Source of the DNA: an uncultured Hyphomicrobiales bacterium
GTDB taxonomy: Bacteria > Pseudomonadota > Alphaproteobacteria > Rhizobiales > Xanthobacteraceae
Assembly (NCBI GenBank): GCA_903878085.1
Contig: CAIRGJ010000062.1
Location: 62,001 to 126,000, forward strand
Length of the DNA stretch: 64,000 nt
Direction: 5' to 3'
Made by a program: the position numbers and the translations under genes. Below are positions 35,277-42,785 of the stretch, piece by piece; within the stretch, counting starts at the first letter, position 1; the number at the start of each line of letters is the position of its first letter. The notes under the pieces are model-generated. The model was not told the DNA's origin, did no database searches, and worked only from the letters and a program-made list of their open reading frames with translations.

Positions 35277-36242
35277 CTACCGATCGATCTCAATCTCATC
35301 GCTCTTGGCCCGCGACACGCAGATCATAATGTTGCTGGCTTTATCCTGCTCGGCCAGGAACAGGTCGCGGTGGTCGGCTTCGCCCGCCAGCAATTTCGTC
35401 TTGCAGGTACCGCAGGTGCCGGTTTCGCATGAGCTCGGCACCTCGAGGCCGTGGGCGCGCAGCACTTCGAGGATGGTCTTGTCCGTCGGCACCTCGAGCA
35501 CCGCGCCGGAGCGCGCCAGTTTCACCTTGAACGGCTTGTCGGTCGGTTTGTGGGTCTCGGCGTCGCTGAAGGCCTCGAAATGCACTGCGGCGTGCGACCA
35601 GTGGTCGGTCATGGCGCGCACCGCTTCCATCAGCGGCCGCGGCCCGCAGCAATACAGATGCTCGCGGTTCTTGCGCTCGGCCAGGATCGGCTTGAGGTCG
35701 AGCGAGCGTGACATGTCGCCGTAATCATAGTGAATGGTGACCTTGTCCTTGAATTGAGGCTCGCTCAGCTCGTCGCGGAAGGCGGTAGTCTCCGGCGAGC
35801 GCGAGCAATAAAACAGCCGGAACCGCTTTCCTTCCGCCATCACCTGCCGGATCATCGCCATCATCGGCGTAATGCCGATGCCGCCGGCGACGAACAGGAA
35901 ATCCTGCGCACGCTGCGGCAGTTCGAAATCGTTGACCGGCGCACTCACCGTCAACGCGTCGCCGGCTTTGACGTGGTCGATCAGATCGGTGGAGCCGCCG
36001 CGGCCATTGACCTCGCGCTTGATCGCGACCTGGTAGCGATTGCGCTCGGCCGGGTCGTTGCATAGCGAATACTTGCGCAGCAGGCCGTTTGGCGTGTGGA
36101 TGGCAATATGCGCGCCGGCGGAAAACGCCGGCAGCGCTGCGCCGCTGGCGTCGCACAACTCGAACAGATGAATGCCGTCGGCAATGCGCTCGTTGCGCGT
36201 GACACGGAGCCGCATCGTTTGCGGCGCTTGGGGTACGGTCAT
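35277..36242 (-). CDS. PDR/VanB-type flavin and [2Fe-2S] oxidoreductase
   Basis: A 321-residue single-component reductase of the phthalate dioxygenase reductase class. The flavin domain has RKYSLCNDP near 55, the NAD(P) domain VAGGIGITPMMAM near 118 and YCCGPRPLMEAV near 200. A C-terminal plant-type [2Fe-2S] ferredoxin follows, with CETGTCGTCKTKLL near 272 and a final Cys in ICVSRAKSDE. It normally donates electrons to a Rieske oxygenase, but none lies in this window. It follows the subtilase stop by 5 nt, so it is probably the last gene of the sigma-factor operon. Confidence 0.9.
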   Translation of the reverse strand: MTVPQAPQTMRLRVTRNERIADGIHLFELCDASGAALPAFSAGAHIAIHTPNGLLRKYSLCNDPAERNRYQVAIKREVNGRGGSTDLIDHVKAGDALTVSAPVNDFELPQRAQDFLFVAGGIGITPMMAMIRQVMAEGKRFRLFYCSRSPETTAFRDELSEPQFKDKVTIHYDYGDMSRSLDLKPILAERKNREHLYCCGPRPLMEAVRAMTDHWSHAAVHFEAFSDAETHKPTDKPFKVKLARSGAVLEVPTDKTILEVLRAHGLEVPSSCETGTCGTCKTKLLAGEADHRDLFLAEQDKASNIMICVSRAKSDEIEIDR

Positions 36243-36247
36243 TGGCG

Positions 36248-37411
36248 TCAGCGTGCTCCGCTGACGCGTTCGACCGGCGGCGTGGCGGCGGCCATCGATG
36301 CATCGTCCGCCATCAGCGCGGCATAGGCATCGGCTAGTCCGGCGCCGAACATCGGGTCGCGTCCCGGCGGTCCGAGATCCTTGGCGGTCGACAGCAGGAT
36401 GCCGCGCGCCTGGTCCGGGGTCAGGCCGGGCTTGCGCTCGATCATCAAGGCGATAATGCCGCTGACTTCGGCCGCCGCATATGACGTGCCAGACGACACT
36501 TCGTAGCCGCCGTCGGGGATCGCGACCATGATCTGCGAACCCGGCGCCGCCACCGCGATATGCGGCCCGCGGTTGGATTGCTCGAGCAGTCTATCGTTGG
36601 CGTCGGTCGCGCTCACCGCGATTACATTCGGATCGGCGGCGGGATAAAGCGGCGCCGACTTCGCGCCTTCATTGCCGGCGGCCGCCACCAGCACGATGCC
36701 CTTCTTGCGCGCGGCTTCCAGGCTGCGATGGATCGCCGGATCGGCCGGCCCGGCAAAGCTCATATTGATGACGCGGGCCTTGTTCGTCGCGGCCCAGTCG
36801 AGACCTTTGAGAATATTGAACGTCGTGCCTTCGGCGCTCTTGCCCGCGGGGTCGAAGGCGCGGATCGCGAGCACGCGGGCGCCCGGCGCCGCACCCATCA
36901 GTTTGCCATGCGCGGCGATGAGCCCGGCGATGGCGGTGCCGTGCTTGTGCGGCGTCGGCGGCGTGCCAATGGCATCGTAGCTCTGCGCCACCGAACCGGC
37001 GAGGTCGGGATGCGCAACGTCGATGCCGGAATCGATCACCGCGACCAGCACGTTGTCGCCTTTGGCCAGGCCATGCGCCTGCGGCAACCGCAATTTGCCG
37101 AGTTCGTATTGCGCCGGATCGCCTTCGACCGCCGCTACCGGCTCTCTCTGTTGCAGCGTGAACAGATAATTCGGTTGCGCCGAAGCGACCCGCGCGTCGC
37201 CCTCGATCGCCTGCACGGCCCTCGGCACGGTGATGCCGCTGGGCACGCGCCAGCGATACAGCGTCGTGCCGGTGAGCTGGAAGCTTTGCGATTCCAGCCG
37301 CGTCAGCCGGAAGCGGCTTTGCAGCGCGTTGATCTGCGCCGGACTAACTGTGTTCGAAATTTCGACCACGACCTCGTCGGGCACCATGCGGCGCTCGCCC
37401 ACCGGCGGCAC
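36248..37411 (-). CDS. Subtilisin-like serine protease catalytic region (S8), separated from its signal peptide by a frameshift
   Basis: A 387-residue subtilase core. It starts at a GTG (37409-37411) and has an inhibitor-like prodomain to about 115, then catalytic Asp127 (VAVIDSGID), His157 (HKHGTAIAG), the oxyanion Asn in AAAGNEG near 247 and Ser310 (SSGTSYAAA). It has no signal peptide in this frame. The adjoining frame (37344-37901) supplies one, and removing a single G from the G5 run at 37411-37415 joins the two into ...RGPSGVPPVGERRM..., a natural protein. A sequencing error, a true frameshift or programmed slippage would each explain this. Extracytoplasmic protease controlled by the upstream ECF sigma factor. 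Confidence 0.85.
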   Translation of the reverse strand: MPPVGERRMVPDEVVVEISNTVSPAQINALQSRFRLTRLESQSFQLTGTTLYRWRVPSGITVPRAVQAIEGDARVASAQPNYLFTLQQREPVAAVEGDPAQYELGKLRLPQAHGLAKGDNVLVAVIDSGIDVAHPDLAGSVAQSYDAIGTPPTPHKHGTAIAGLIAAHGKLMGAAPGARVLAIRAFDPAGKSAEGTTFNILKGLDWAATNKARVINMSFAGPADPAIHRSLEAARKKGIVLVAAAGNEGAKSAPLYPAADPNVIAVSATDANDRLLEQSNRGPHIAVAAPGSQIMVAIPDGGYEVSSGTSYAAAEVSGIIALMIERKPGLTPDQARGILLSTAKDLGPPGRDPMFGAGLADAYAALMADDASMAAATPPVERVSGAR

Positions 37412-37901
37412 CCCCGCTCGGACCGCGCTGCGCCGTGCGCTGCGGCCGACGCGGGCCCTGGTTCTGCGGCGGCAGATCGACGATGCCGTCGTCGATCTGG
37501 CCGCCGGACGGCGGGATCATGCCGGGGATCGCCATCAGCACCCCGGGCGCTACGGCGCCAAAGCTGCCGCCAAAGTTGCTGCCGCGATTTCCGTCGCCGC
37601 CGTTACCGCCCCATCGATTGCCCCCACCCCAACGATTGCCACCGCCCCAATTATTGCCGCCACCCCAACGGTTGCCGCCGCCGGTATAGCCGCCGCCACG
37701 GGGGCCTGTCGGCGCGGCGGGATTGGCCACCTGCGCCGTTCCGGGCGTCGCACGCGGCGCCACGGCGCTCCTGACCGTGTTTTTGGCCGTGCCCGGCGCC
37801 TGGCTTTGGACGCTGGTGTTGGTCTGTGCCGAAGCGCCGGCCAGCGTCGCAAGGCTCAGCGCGCTCGCGGCGGCGACGGATATCAGAAGCTTGCTGTTCA
37901 T
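37344..37901 (-). CDS. Signal peptide and Gly/Trp/Arg-rich N-terminal part of the split subtilase
   Basis: A 185-residue frame. A Sec signal (NSKLLISVAAASALSLATLAGASAQ) is followed by an Ala/Pro segment, a low-complexity array of GGGNRWGGGNNWGGGN repeats (about 75-100) and a proline- and arginine-rich end. The last 23 residues (RAPHGARRGRGRNFEHS side) look like out-of-frame sequence over the protease gene. Up to about residue 163 it matches the export and linker region expected ahead of an S8 protease of this kind. It lies 34 nt after the anti-sigma gene on the same strand. It could also be a separate small Gly-rich protein; the one-base restoration makes the split-gene reading likelier. Confidence 0.7.
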   Translation of the reverse strand: MNSKLLISVAAASALSLATLAGASAQTNTSVQSQAPGTAKNTVRSAVAPRATPGTAQVANPAAPTGPRGGGYTGGGNRWGGGNNWGGGNRWGGGNRWGGNGGDGNRGSNFGGSFGAVAPGVLMAIPGMIPPSGGQIDDGIVDLPPQNQGPRRPQRTAQRGPSGGAAGGRAPHGARRGRGRNFEHS

Positions 37902-37935
37902 GAATCGCCTCCGCAGCGGATTGACTCTACTTCAG

Positions 37936-38610
37936 TCACTCGGTCGTGGCGATGAAGCCGACGACTTTATCCTCTTGCAGCTTCTTGACGATGGTCGCGA
38001 GGTCTGCCTTCGGCAGCGCCGTCATCGAGACGCGAACCTTGTACAGCGCGCCGGTCATCGGCCCGGCCGTGATCGACAGTCTGTTGCCCTCGAGGAATTT
38101 GTTGACGTCGTCCTGCGTCGCCTGCGGCGCAAAGCGGATCAGCGTGAAGGCGCCCTCGCCAACGGGGGGCGTCGTCGGCGCCGACGCGGTCTGATAACCG
38201 CCGGCGCTTTTGTCTTTGACCAGCACAGTAGCGATGATGCCCGCCTGCAGCAGGATGGCGATGGCCGCGGCGCTGCCGGCATAGACCAATGTGCGTGGCG
38301 ACAGGCTCGAGAAAAATTCCGCGACCCGCGCGCCAATATTGAGCGACATCGCCGCCTTGCGCGCAGGCTCGGCGTCGATCTTGGCGAACAGTTTCTCCAT
38401 GGCATGCGCCGACGGCGCGCCCAGAGTTTCGTTGAGATGAATGGTCTCGCCGAATTCGTCGCGCACCAGTTCGTAACGGCGGGCAAGCTCGGGGTCGTTG
38501 GCCAGCGCCTGTTCGACCCGCTGCGCGTCGCGACGGCTCAAGGTGCCGGCCGCGTGCCACGGCAACAGCTCCTCAATCTCGCTTTGCGTTTCTTTGTCGA
38601 TTGCGTTCAT
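37936..38610 (-). CDS. Membrane anti-sigma factor (zinc-less ASD type)
   Basis: A 224-residue partner of the ECF sigma factor upstream. Residues 1-90 form a helical sigma-binding domain (IEELLPWHAAGTLSRRDAQRVEQAL) with HLNET; the typical HxxxCxxC zinc motif is absent. One membrane helix at about 104-125 (LVYAGSAAAIAILLQAGIIA) anchors it, and a periplasmic C-terminal domain (about 150-224, PPVGEGAFTLIRFAPQATQDDV) could sense envelope conditions. The start overlaps the sigma gene stop by 4 nt (ATGA). Regulated proteolysis or conformational release would free the sigma factor; the linked subtilase could take part, which is inference. Confidence 0.88.
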   Translation of the reverse strand: MNAIDKETQSEIEELLPWHAAGTLSRRDAQRVEQALANDPELARRYELVRDEFGETIHLNETLGAPSAHAMEKLFAKIDAEPARKAAMSLNIGARVAEFFSSLSPRTLVYAGSAAAIAILLQAGIIATVLVKDKSAGGYQTASAPTTPPVGEGAFTLIRFAPQATQDDVNKFLEGNRLSITAGPMTGALYKVRVSMTALPKADLATIVKKLQEDKVVGFIATTE

Positions 38611-39167
38611 GGCCAACCTCGATCGATTCCTTGCTCTTTCAGCAACTCGGACAATTTCTTGCGCGCGTAGAACATGCGCGTCTTCACCGTCGCTGCCGGA
38701 ATGCCGACGATCCCGGCCACTTCTTCCACCGACTTCTCGTGGTAGTATACAAGGTCGATGATCTCGCGGTGCTCGTTCGACAGAGAACTCAGACATTGCC
38801 GCAACAGCGCACCTTTATCCTTCTTCGCCAGCGCGGTTTCCGGATCGTCGGCGTCGTCTTCGATCCGCTCCGCGGTTTCCTCGTCCAGTTCCGCTTCCGG
38901 GCGGCGCCGCAGCGCCGACAAGGCCTTGAACCGCGCGATGCTCAGCATCCAGGTCGAGACCGCGGAGCGGCCCTCGAATCTTCCGGCTTGCCGCCAGACG
39001 TCGAGGAACACGTCGCTGATCAAGTCCTCCGCGGTGGCTTCGTTGCGGACCAGCCGCAGCACGAAGCGGTAAACCCGAACATGATGCCGTGCGAACAGCA
39101 CCTGCATGGCGAGCCGGTCACCACCCGCGATCCGTGCGATTAGAACTTCGTCCGTCGTCGTTTGCAT
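38607..39167 (-). CDS. ECF-type RNA polymerase sigma factor
   Basis: A 186-residue sigma-70 family factor of two domains. Region 2 runs from about residue 20 with FARHHVRVYRFVLRLVRNEATAEDLISDVFLDVWR; region 4 near 125-170 has LSSLSNEHREIIDLVYYHEKSVEEVAGIVGIPAATVKTRMFYAR, the helix-turn-helix that reads the -35 element. I choose the ATG at 39165-39167 (MQTTTDEV); a TTG at 39221 would add 18 residues atypical of the family. It is the first gene of an operon with its anti-sigma factor, the split subtilase and a flavin reductase. Confidence 0.9.
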   Translation of the reverse strand: MQTTTDEVLIARIAGGDRLAMQVLFARHHVRVYRFVLRLVRNEATAEDLISDVFLDVWRQAGRFEGRSAVSTWMLSIARFKALSALRRRPEAELDEETAERIEDDADDPETALAKKDKGALLRQCLSSLSNEHREIIDLVYYHEKSVEEVAGIVGIPAATVKTRMFYARKKLSELLKEQGIDRGWP

Positions 39168-39264
39168 CGCAGGGCAATCGGCTCGTGTGAGTAGGTCGTT
39201 GCGGGCGGCGGTTAGGTTCAAGCGGATTCGAAGAAAATTCCCGTGGCCCGCCCGGCGTCTAGCC

Positions 39265-39281
39265 AGTTTCCCTAGTTTCCC
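39265..39281 (-). promoter_or_regulatory. Tandem GGGAAACT motif upstream of ECF sigma gene
   Basis: On the minus strand GGGAAACT occurs twice, 9 nt apart (complement of AGTTTCCC at 39265-39272 and 39274-39281), about 100 nt before the sigma start. GGAAAC resembles the -35 consensus of ECF promoters, and these operons are often autoregulated. I found no good -10 match at the usual spacing, so this is a weak call. Confidence 0.3.
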
Positions 39282-39469
39282 CTGTTAAGGCGCGACGGGG
39301 CAAGCCGAACCCGGTCAAATATCGGGCATTTGGAGCGTTTTGCCTAAAAATGGGTGTGGGAGGGGGCAGGCGCTGCGTTTCCGGCGTGATCTCCATGAAC
39401 CTTTCCAGGGCAGGCCGCGACCCATGGGCAGGATGGCAGACGCACATCCCCCAAACAGGAGAGACCGCC

Positions 39470-39709
39470 ATGTTCCGCAAGATCATTCTCGCCCTCAGCG
39501 CCACCGCCGCCCTCGGCGCCGCTGTTCTCGCACCGACCGCCGCCTCCGCCTGGGGCCACGGTCACGGCCATCACGGCTGGCGCGGTGGCTACGGCTTCGG
39601 CTTCTACGGCCCGACCTACGTCGCCGGCCCCGACTGCTATCTCGTCCGTCGCCAAGTCCAGTTCGCTGACGGCAGCTGGCACTGGCGCCGCTTCCGGGTT
39701 TGCAACTAA
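39470..39709 (+). CDS. Small secreted Gly/His/Trp-rich protein
   Basis: A 79-residue exported protein: Sec signal MFRKIILALSATAALGAAVL ending ASA, then a short mature part with WGHGHGHHGWRGGYGFGFYG, a single DCYLVRRQVQ segment and a C-terminal RFRVCN, so two cysteines that could form a disulfide. Such proteins are frequent in Bradyrhizobium-like genomes and uncharacterised. The ATG has AGGAGAG upstream; the longer frame from 39350 would not place a signal at the start. A strong terminator follows. Confidence 0.85.
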   Translation: MFRKIILALSATAALGAAVLAPTAASAWGHGHGHHGWRGGYGFGFYGPTYVAGPDCYLVRRQVQFADGSWHWRRFRVCN

Positions 39710-39734
39710 TCGGGCAAACCTTTGGCTCGAGATC

Positions 39735-39774
39735 GCCCCGGCCTCGTCAGCAGCGACGCCGGGGCTTTCTTTTT
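39735..39774 (+). terminator. Rho-independent terminator
   Basis: GCCCCGGC (39735-39742) pairs with GCCGGGGC (39758-39765) and is followed by TTTCTTTTT. It ends the small secreted protein transcript; the hydrolase gene begins 70 nt further on. Confidence 0.9.
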
Positions 39775-39843
39775 GCGCGGTTTCAGCTTGTTATGTCGCG
39801 CGCCAACAAAAAGACAGCGACCAGGGACAAGGCAATAAGAACA

Positions 39844-40734
39844 ATGCTCGACGGCTTCAAGCGTTCAGACATCCAGACCAGCGGCGCGCGCATCGTCACG
39901 GTGGTCGGCGGCAGCGGCCCGCCGCTGCTGTTGATGCACGGCAATCCGTTCAACCACATGCATTGGTCCAAGGTGGCGCCGACATTGGCCAAGGAATTCA
40001 CCGTGGTGCTGACCGACCTGCGCGGCTACGGCGATTCCGAGAAGCCGCCCGGCGGCGACGATCATTCCGGCTATTCGTTCCGCGCCATGGCGCAGGACCA
40101 GGTCGAGGTGATGGCGGCGCTCGGCTACGACAAGTTCTTCGTCGGCGGTCACGACCGCGGCGGCCGCGTGCTGCATCGCATGTGCCTGGACCATCCGGAA
40201 AAGGTCTTGCGCGCCGCGATCATGGACATCATCCCGCAGCATCATCTGTACAACAACATCACCATGGCCTGGACGACGTTCTCCTGGCACTGGTTCTTCA
40301 ACATCCAGCCGGCGCCGCTGCCGGAGAAGATGATGGGCGCCGATCCCGACTGGTTCATCGAGAAGAAACTGGCGAAGACCAAACAGGGCCTGTCGTTCTT
40401 TCCCCCGGAGGCGCTGGCCGAATACAAGCGCTGCTTCCGCAATCCCGAGACCATCCATGCCATCTGCGAGGACTACCGCGCCGCGGCCGGCGTCGATCTC
40501 GCCATGGACACGGTGGATTTCGCCGCCGGCCGCAAGGTCGAGTGCCCGGCGCTGATCTTGTGGGGCGCCACCGGCGGCGTCGGCCGCAACACCAATCCGT
40601 CACCTGGCGAAATCTGGCAGCGCTATGCTTCCAACATCGTCGCCGCCAAGACGGTGCCGAGCGGACATTATCTGTCCGAGGAAGCGCCGGTGGAAACCAC
40701 CGCCGCCTTGCGCGAATTTTTTATTGCCGGCTGA
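39844..40734 (+). CDS. Alpha/beta hydrolase, fluoroacetate/haloacetate dehalogenase family
   Basis: A 296-residue enzyme closely resembling the fluoroacetate dehalogenases (FAc-DEX, RPA1163 type). Every functional residue of that class is in place with matching spacing: nucleophile Asp104 with Arg105 and Arg108 in GHDRGGRV, acid Asp128 in IMDIIP, halide-pocket His149 and Trp150 (WHW), Tyr211 in CEDYRA and base His275 in SGHYL. Related proteins also hydrolyse other haloacids or esters, so the true substrate is unproved. The start is the ATG at 39844 (MLDGFKRSD); an upstream ATG at 39793 adds 17 Lys/Arg-rich residues. A DUF1003 gene follows after 22 nt. Confidence 0.88.
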   Translation: MLDGFKRSDIQTSGARIVTVVGGSGPPLLLMHGNPFNHMHWSKVAPTLAKEFTVVLTDLRGYGDSEKPPGGDDHSGYSFRAMAQDQVEVMAALGYDKFFVGGHDRGGRVLHRMCLDHPEKVLRAAIMDIIPQHHLYNNITMAWTTFSWHWFFNIQPAPLPEKMMGADPDWFIEKKLAKTKQGLSFFPPEALAEYKRCFRNPETIHAICEDYRAAAGVDLAMDTVDFAAGRKVECPALILWGATGGVGRNTNPSPGEIWQRYASNIVAAKTVPSGHYLSEEAPVETTAALREFFIAG

Positions 40735-40756
40735 GCCGAGCAGAGGGACCATCACC

Positions 40757-41275
40757 ATGGAAAAAATCAAAGACCTGAAGGTTGAACTGCACGAAACCGA
40801 GCAACGCTTGCTGACTGAGCTCAGAACGCTGCGCCGCGGCCAACGCGGCGCGCTGTCGAAGACGGCGCCCGGCACGCTCACGATCGGTCAGCGCATCGCG
40901 GACGACGTCGCCTCGACGATGGGGTCGTGGAAATTCATCATCATCCAGTCCATCATTCTGCTGTTCTGGATCATTCTCAACGTCACCGCCTTCATTCAGC
41001 AGTGGGATCCCTATCCCTTCATCCTGCTCAATCTGGCGCTGTCGTTTCAGGCCGCCTATGCGGCGCCCTTCATCATGATGAGTCAGAACCGGCAGCAGGA
41101 CATCGACCGCAAATCGGCGGAGAACGATTTCAAGATCAACGTCAAAGCCGAGCTCGAGATCGAACTGCTGCATCAGAAGATCGACCAGCTCCGCGAGACC
41201 GAAGTCTTGCAATTGACGCAGGCGGTCAAGGAACTGACCGCAATGCTCGCCAAGGCCAAGATCGCGCCGGCGTGA
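40757..41275 (+). CDS. DUF1003 membrane protein
   Basis: A 172-residue protein with an N-terminal helical segment, two adjacent membrane helices (IIIQSIILLFWIILNVTAFI and a second at LLNLALSFQAAYAAPFIMMS, roughly 60-105) and a conserved SQNRQQDIDRKSAENDFKIN loop. The C-terminus is a coiled coil (ELEIELLHQKIDQLRETEVLQLTQAVKEL). This is the usual DUF1003 layout; function unknown. It lies 22 nt after the dehalogenase-like gene and so is probably co-transcribed, which may be accidental. Confidence 0.88.
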   Translation: MEKIKDLKVELHETEQRLLTELRTLRRGQRGALSKTAPGTLTIGQRIADDVASTMGSWKFIIIQSIILLFWIILNVTAFIQQWDPYPFILLNLALSFQAAYAAPFIMMSQNRQQDIDRKSAENDFKINVKAELEIELLHQKIDQLRETEVLQLTQAVKELTAMLAKAKIAPA

Positions 41276-41278
41276 GCC

Positions 41279-42199
41279 TTAAGCGATCTCGCGGTCCCAC
41301 GGCGGTTCGGGCGCAAACCGGGTCGCGATGAAATCGATGAAGGCGCGCAGCTTGGCGGCGGGGTGGCGGTCCGGCAGGTAGACGGCATAGATGCCGGCGA
41401 ACTCGAAGGTCGGCTGATCGAGCGCGATAGAGACCAGCGTGCCGGCGCGCAATTGCTCGGCGACGACAAAACTCGGCTGATAGATGACGCCTTGTCCGGC
41501 CACCGCCGCGGCGAGCAGGGCGTCGCCGTTGTTGGCGCGCAGATTGCCAGACACCTGCGCCGTCACCTCGCCGCGCGCACCGAAGGCCCAGCGGTCGGCG
41601 CCGGCCAGGCGCGACAACGTGTAGCCGAGACAATTGTGCTCGGCGAGGCTCGCCACCGTGTGCGGCGTGCCGCGGGTAGCGAGATAGGCCGGCGCCGCGC
41701 ACAATACTGTGCGGCACGGGGCAATGCGCCGCGCGATCAAGCTTGAATCGGCAAGGCTGCCGATGCGGATGGCGAGGTCCCAGCCTTCGTCGGCGAGATC
41801 GACGAGACGATCGTTCAGCCCAAGCTCGACCGTCACCAGCGGAAAGCGCCGCGCAAACTCCGGCATCAACGGCGCAATCTGACGCGCGCCGAACGACACC
41901 GGCGCGCTGAGCCGGAGCAGCCCCTTGGGCTCGATGCGGTCGGCGGCAACAGCGCTGTCGGCGGCATCGATCTCGGCGAGGATGCGCTCGGAGGATTCCA
42001 GATAGCTGCGGCCCGCGTCGGTGATCGAAAGCTTGCGGGTGCTGCGATGGAATAGTTTCACGCCAAGACGCGCTTCGAGCGCCGCCATGTGTTTGGTGAC
42101 CATGGTCTGCGACATGCCGAGCGCCCGCCCGGCAGCGGAAAAACTGCCGGCGGCGGCGGCTTTGGCGAAAACCTCAAGGCCGGTGAGGCGATCCAGCAT
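41279..42199 (-). CDS. LysR-type transcriptional regulator
   Basis: A 306-residue regulator. The N-terminal winged helix (LTGLEVFAKAAAAGSFSAAGRALGMSQTMVTKHMAALEARLG) covers residues 5-60; the effector-binding domain spans about 90-300. It belongs to the large CrgA/AaeR-type group that controls neighbouring oxidoreductase genes. It faces the doxX-dioxygenase operon across 94 nt, and the long inverted repeat there (42212-42252) is its probable operator. Stop codons of this gene and the DUF1003 gene are 3 nt apart. Confidence 0.93.
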   Translation of the reverse strand: MLDRLTGLEVFAKAAAAGSFSAAGRALGMSQTMVTKHMAALEARLGVKLFHRSTRKLSITDAGRSYLESSERILAEIDAADSAVAADRIEPKGLLRLSAPVSFGARQIAPLMPEFARRFPLVTVELGLNDRLVDLADEGWDLAIRIGSLADSSLIARRIAPCRTVLCAAPAYLATRGTPHTVASLAEHNCLGYTLSRLAGADRWAFGARGEVTAQVSGNLRANNGDALLAAAVAGQGVIYQPSFVVAEQLRAGTLVSIALDQPTFEFAGIYAVYLPDRHPAAKLRAFIDFIATRFAPEPPWDREIA

Positions 42200-42211
42200 A
42201 TCTCACTCTCA

Positions 42212-42252
42212 TGGTGTGAACTGTAATGCATATTAGCACAGTTATCACACCA
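42212..42252. promoter_or_regulatory. Palindromic operator between lysR and doxX
   Basis: TGGTGTGAACTGT (42212-42224) is repeated inverted as ACAGTTATCACACCA (42238-42252); the arms match perfectly apart from two extra bases in the right one. An A/T-rich centre (AATGCATATTAGC) separates them. It abuts the LysR start and lies 42 nt before the doxX ATG. Size and position fit a LysR activator/autorepressor site. Confidence 0.75.
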
Positions 42253-42293
42253 AAGAGAATAGACGATATGAGGGCCTGAAACAGGAGAACCCC

Positions 42294-42734
42294 ATGATCG
42301 ATACCCGCACCGCTCCGTATGCCGCTTTGCTGTTGCGCGTCACGCTCGGCGCGCTCTTTCTCGCCCACGCCGCTCTCAAGATTTTCGTCTTCACGCCCGC
42401 CGGAACGGCGAAGTTCTTCGCCAGCGTTGGCGTGCCGGCGGATCTGGCCTACGTCACCATCGCGGCCGAAGTCCTCGGCGGCGCCGCCTTGATCCTCGGC
42501 GTCTGGACCCGTCCGGTCGCGCTGGCGCTCACGCCGGTGTTGCTCGGCGCCATTTTCACCGTGCACGGCGCATCCGGATTCTTCTTCAACAACGCCAATG
42601 GCGGTTGGGAATATCCGGCTTTCTGGACCATTGCTTTGCTGGTCCAGGCCTTGCTGGGCGACGGCGCCTACGCTTTGCGCGGCTCGCGCATCGCCTCTAC
42701 CGGCGGCCAGCTCACCGGCGCATTCTCACGTTGA
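42294..42734 (+). CDS. DoxX family membrane protein
   Basis: A 146-residue inner-membrane protein with four hydrophobic helices, RVTLGALFLAHAALKIFVFTPAGTAKFFASVGVP at the start and AEVLGGAALILGVWTRPVALAL around 60, the standard DoxX/SURF4-like pattern. Family members act in thiosulfate:quinone oxidoreduction or oxidative-stress membrane complexes, most are untested. AGGAGA precedes the ATG. It is 51 nt ahead of the extradiol dioxygenase gene and is probably controlled by the divergent LysR protein. Confidence 0.88.
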   Translation: MIDTRTAPYAALLLRVTLGALFLAHAALKIFVFTPAGTAKFFASVGVPADLAYVTIAAEVLGGAALILGVWTRPVALALTPVLLGAIFTVHGASGFFFNNANGGWEYPAFWTIALLVQALLGDGAYALRGSRIASTGGQLTGAFSR

Positions 42735-42785
42735 ACCAGGCGGCGGGGCCGCACGTTCGGCCCCGTATCGCCGGAGGAAAATGTC

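Noticed and set aside
34960-36242. Cytochrome c and flavin reductase as one functional pair
   Set aside because: They are on opposite strands with stops 5 nt apart; position gives no evidence of a shared pathway.
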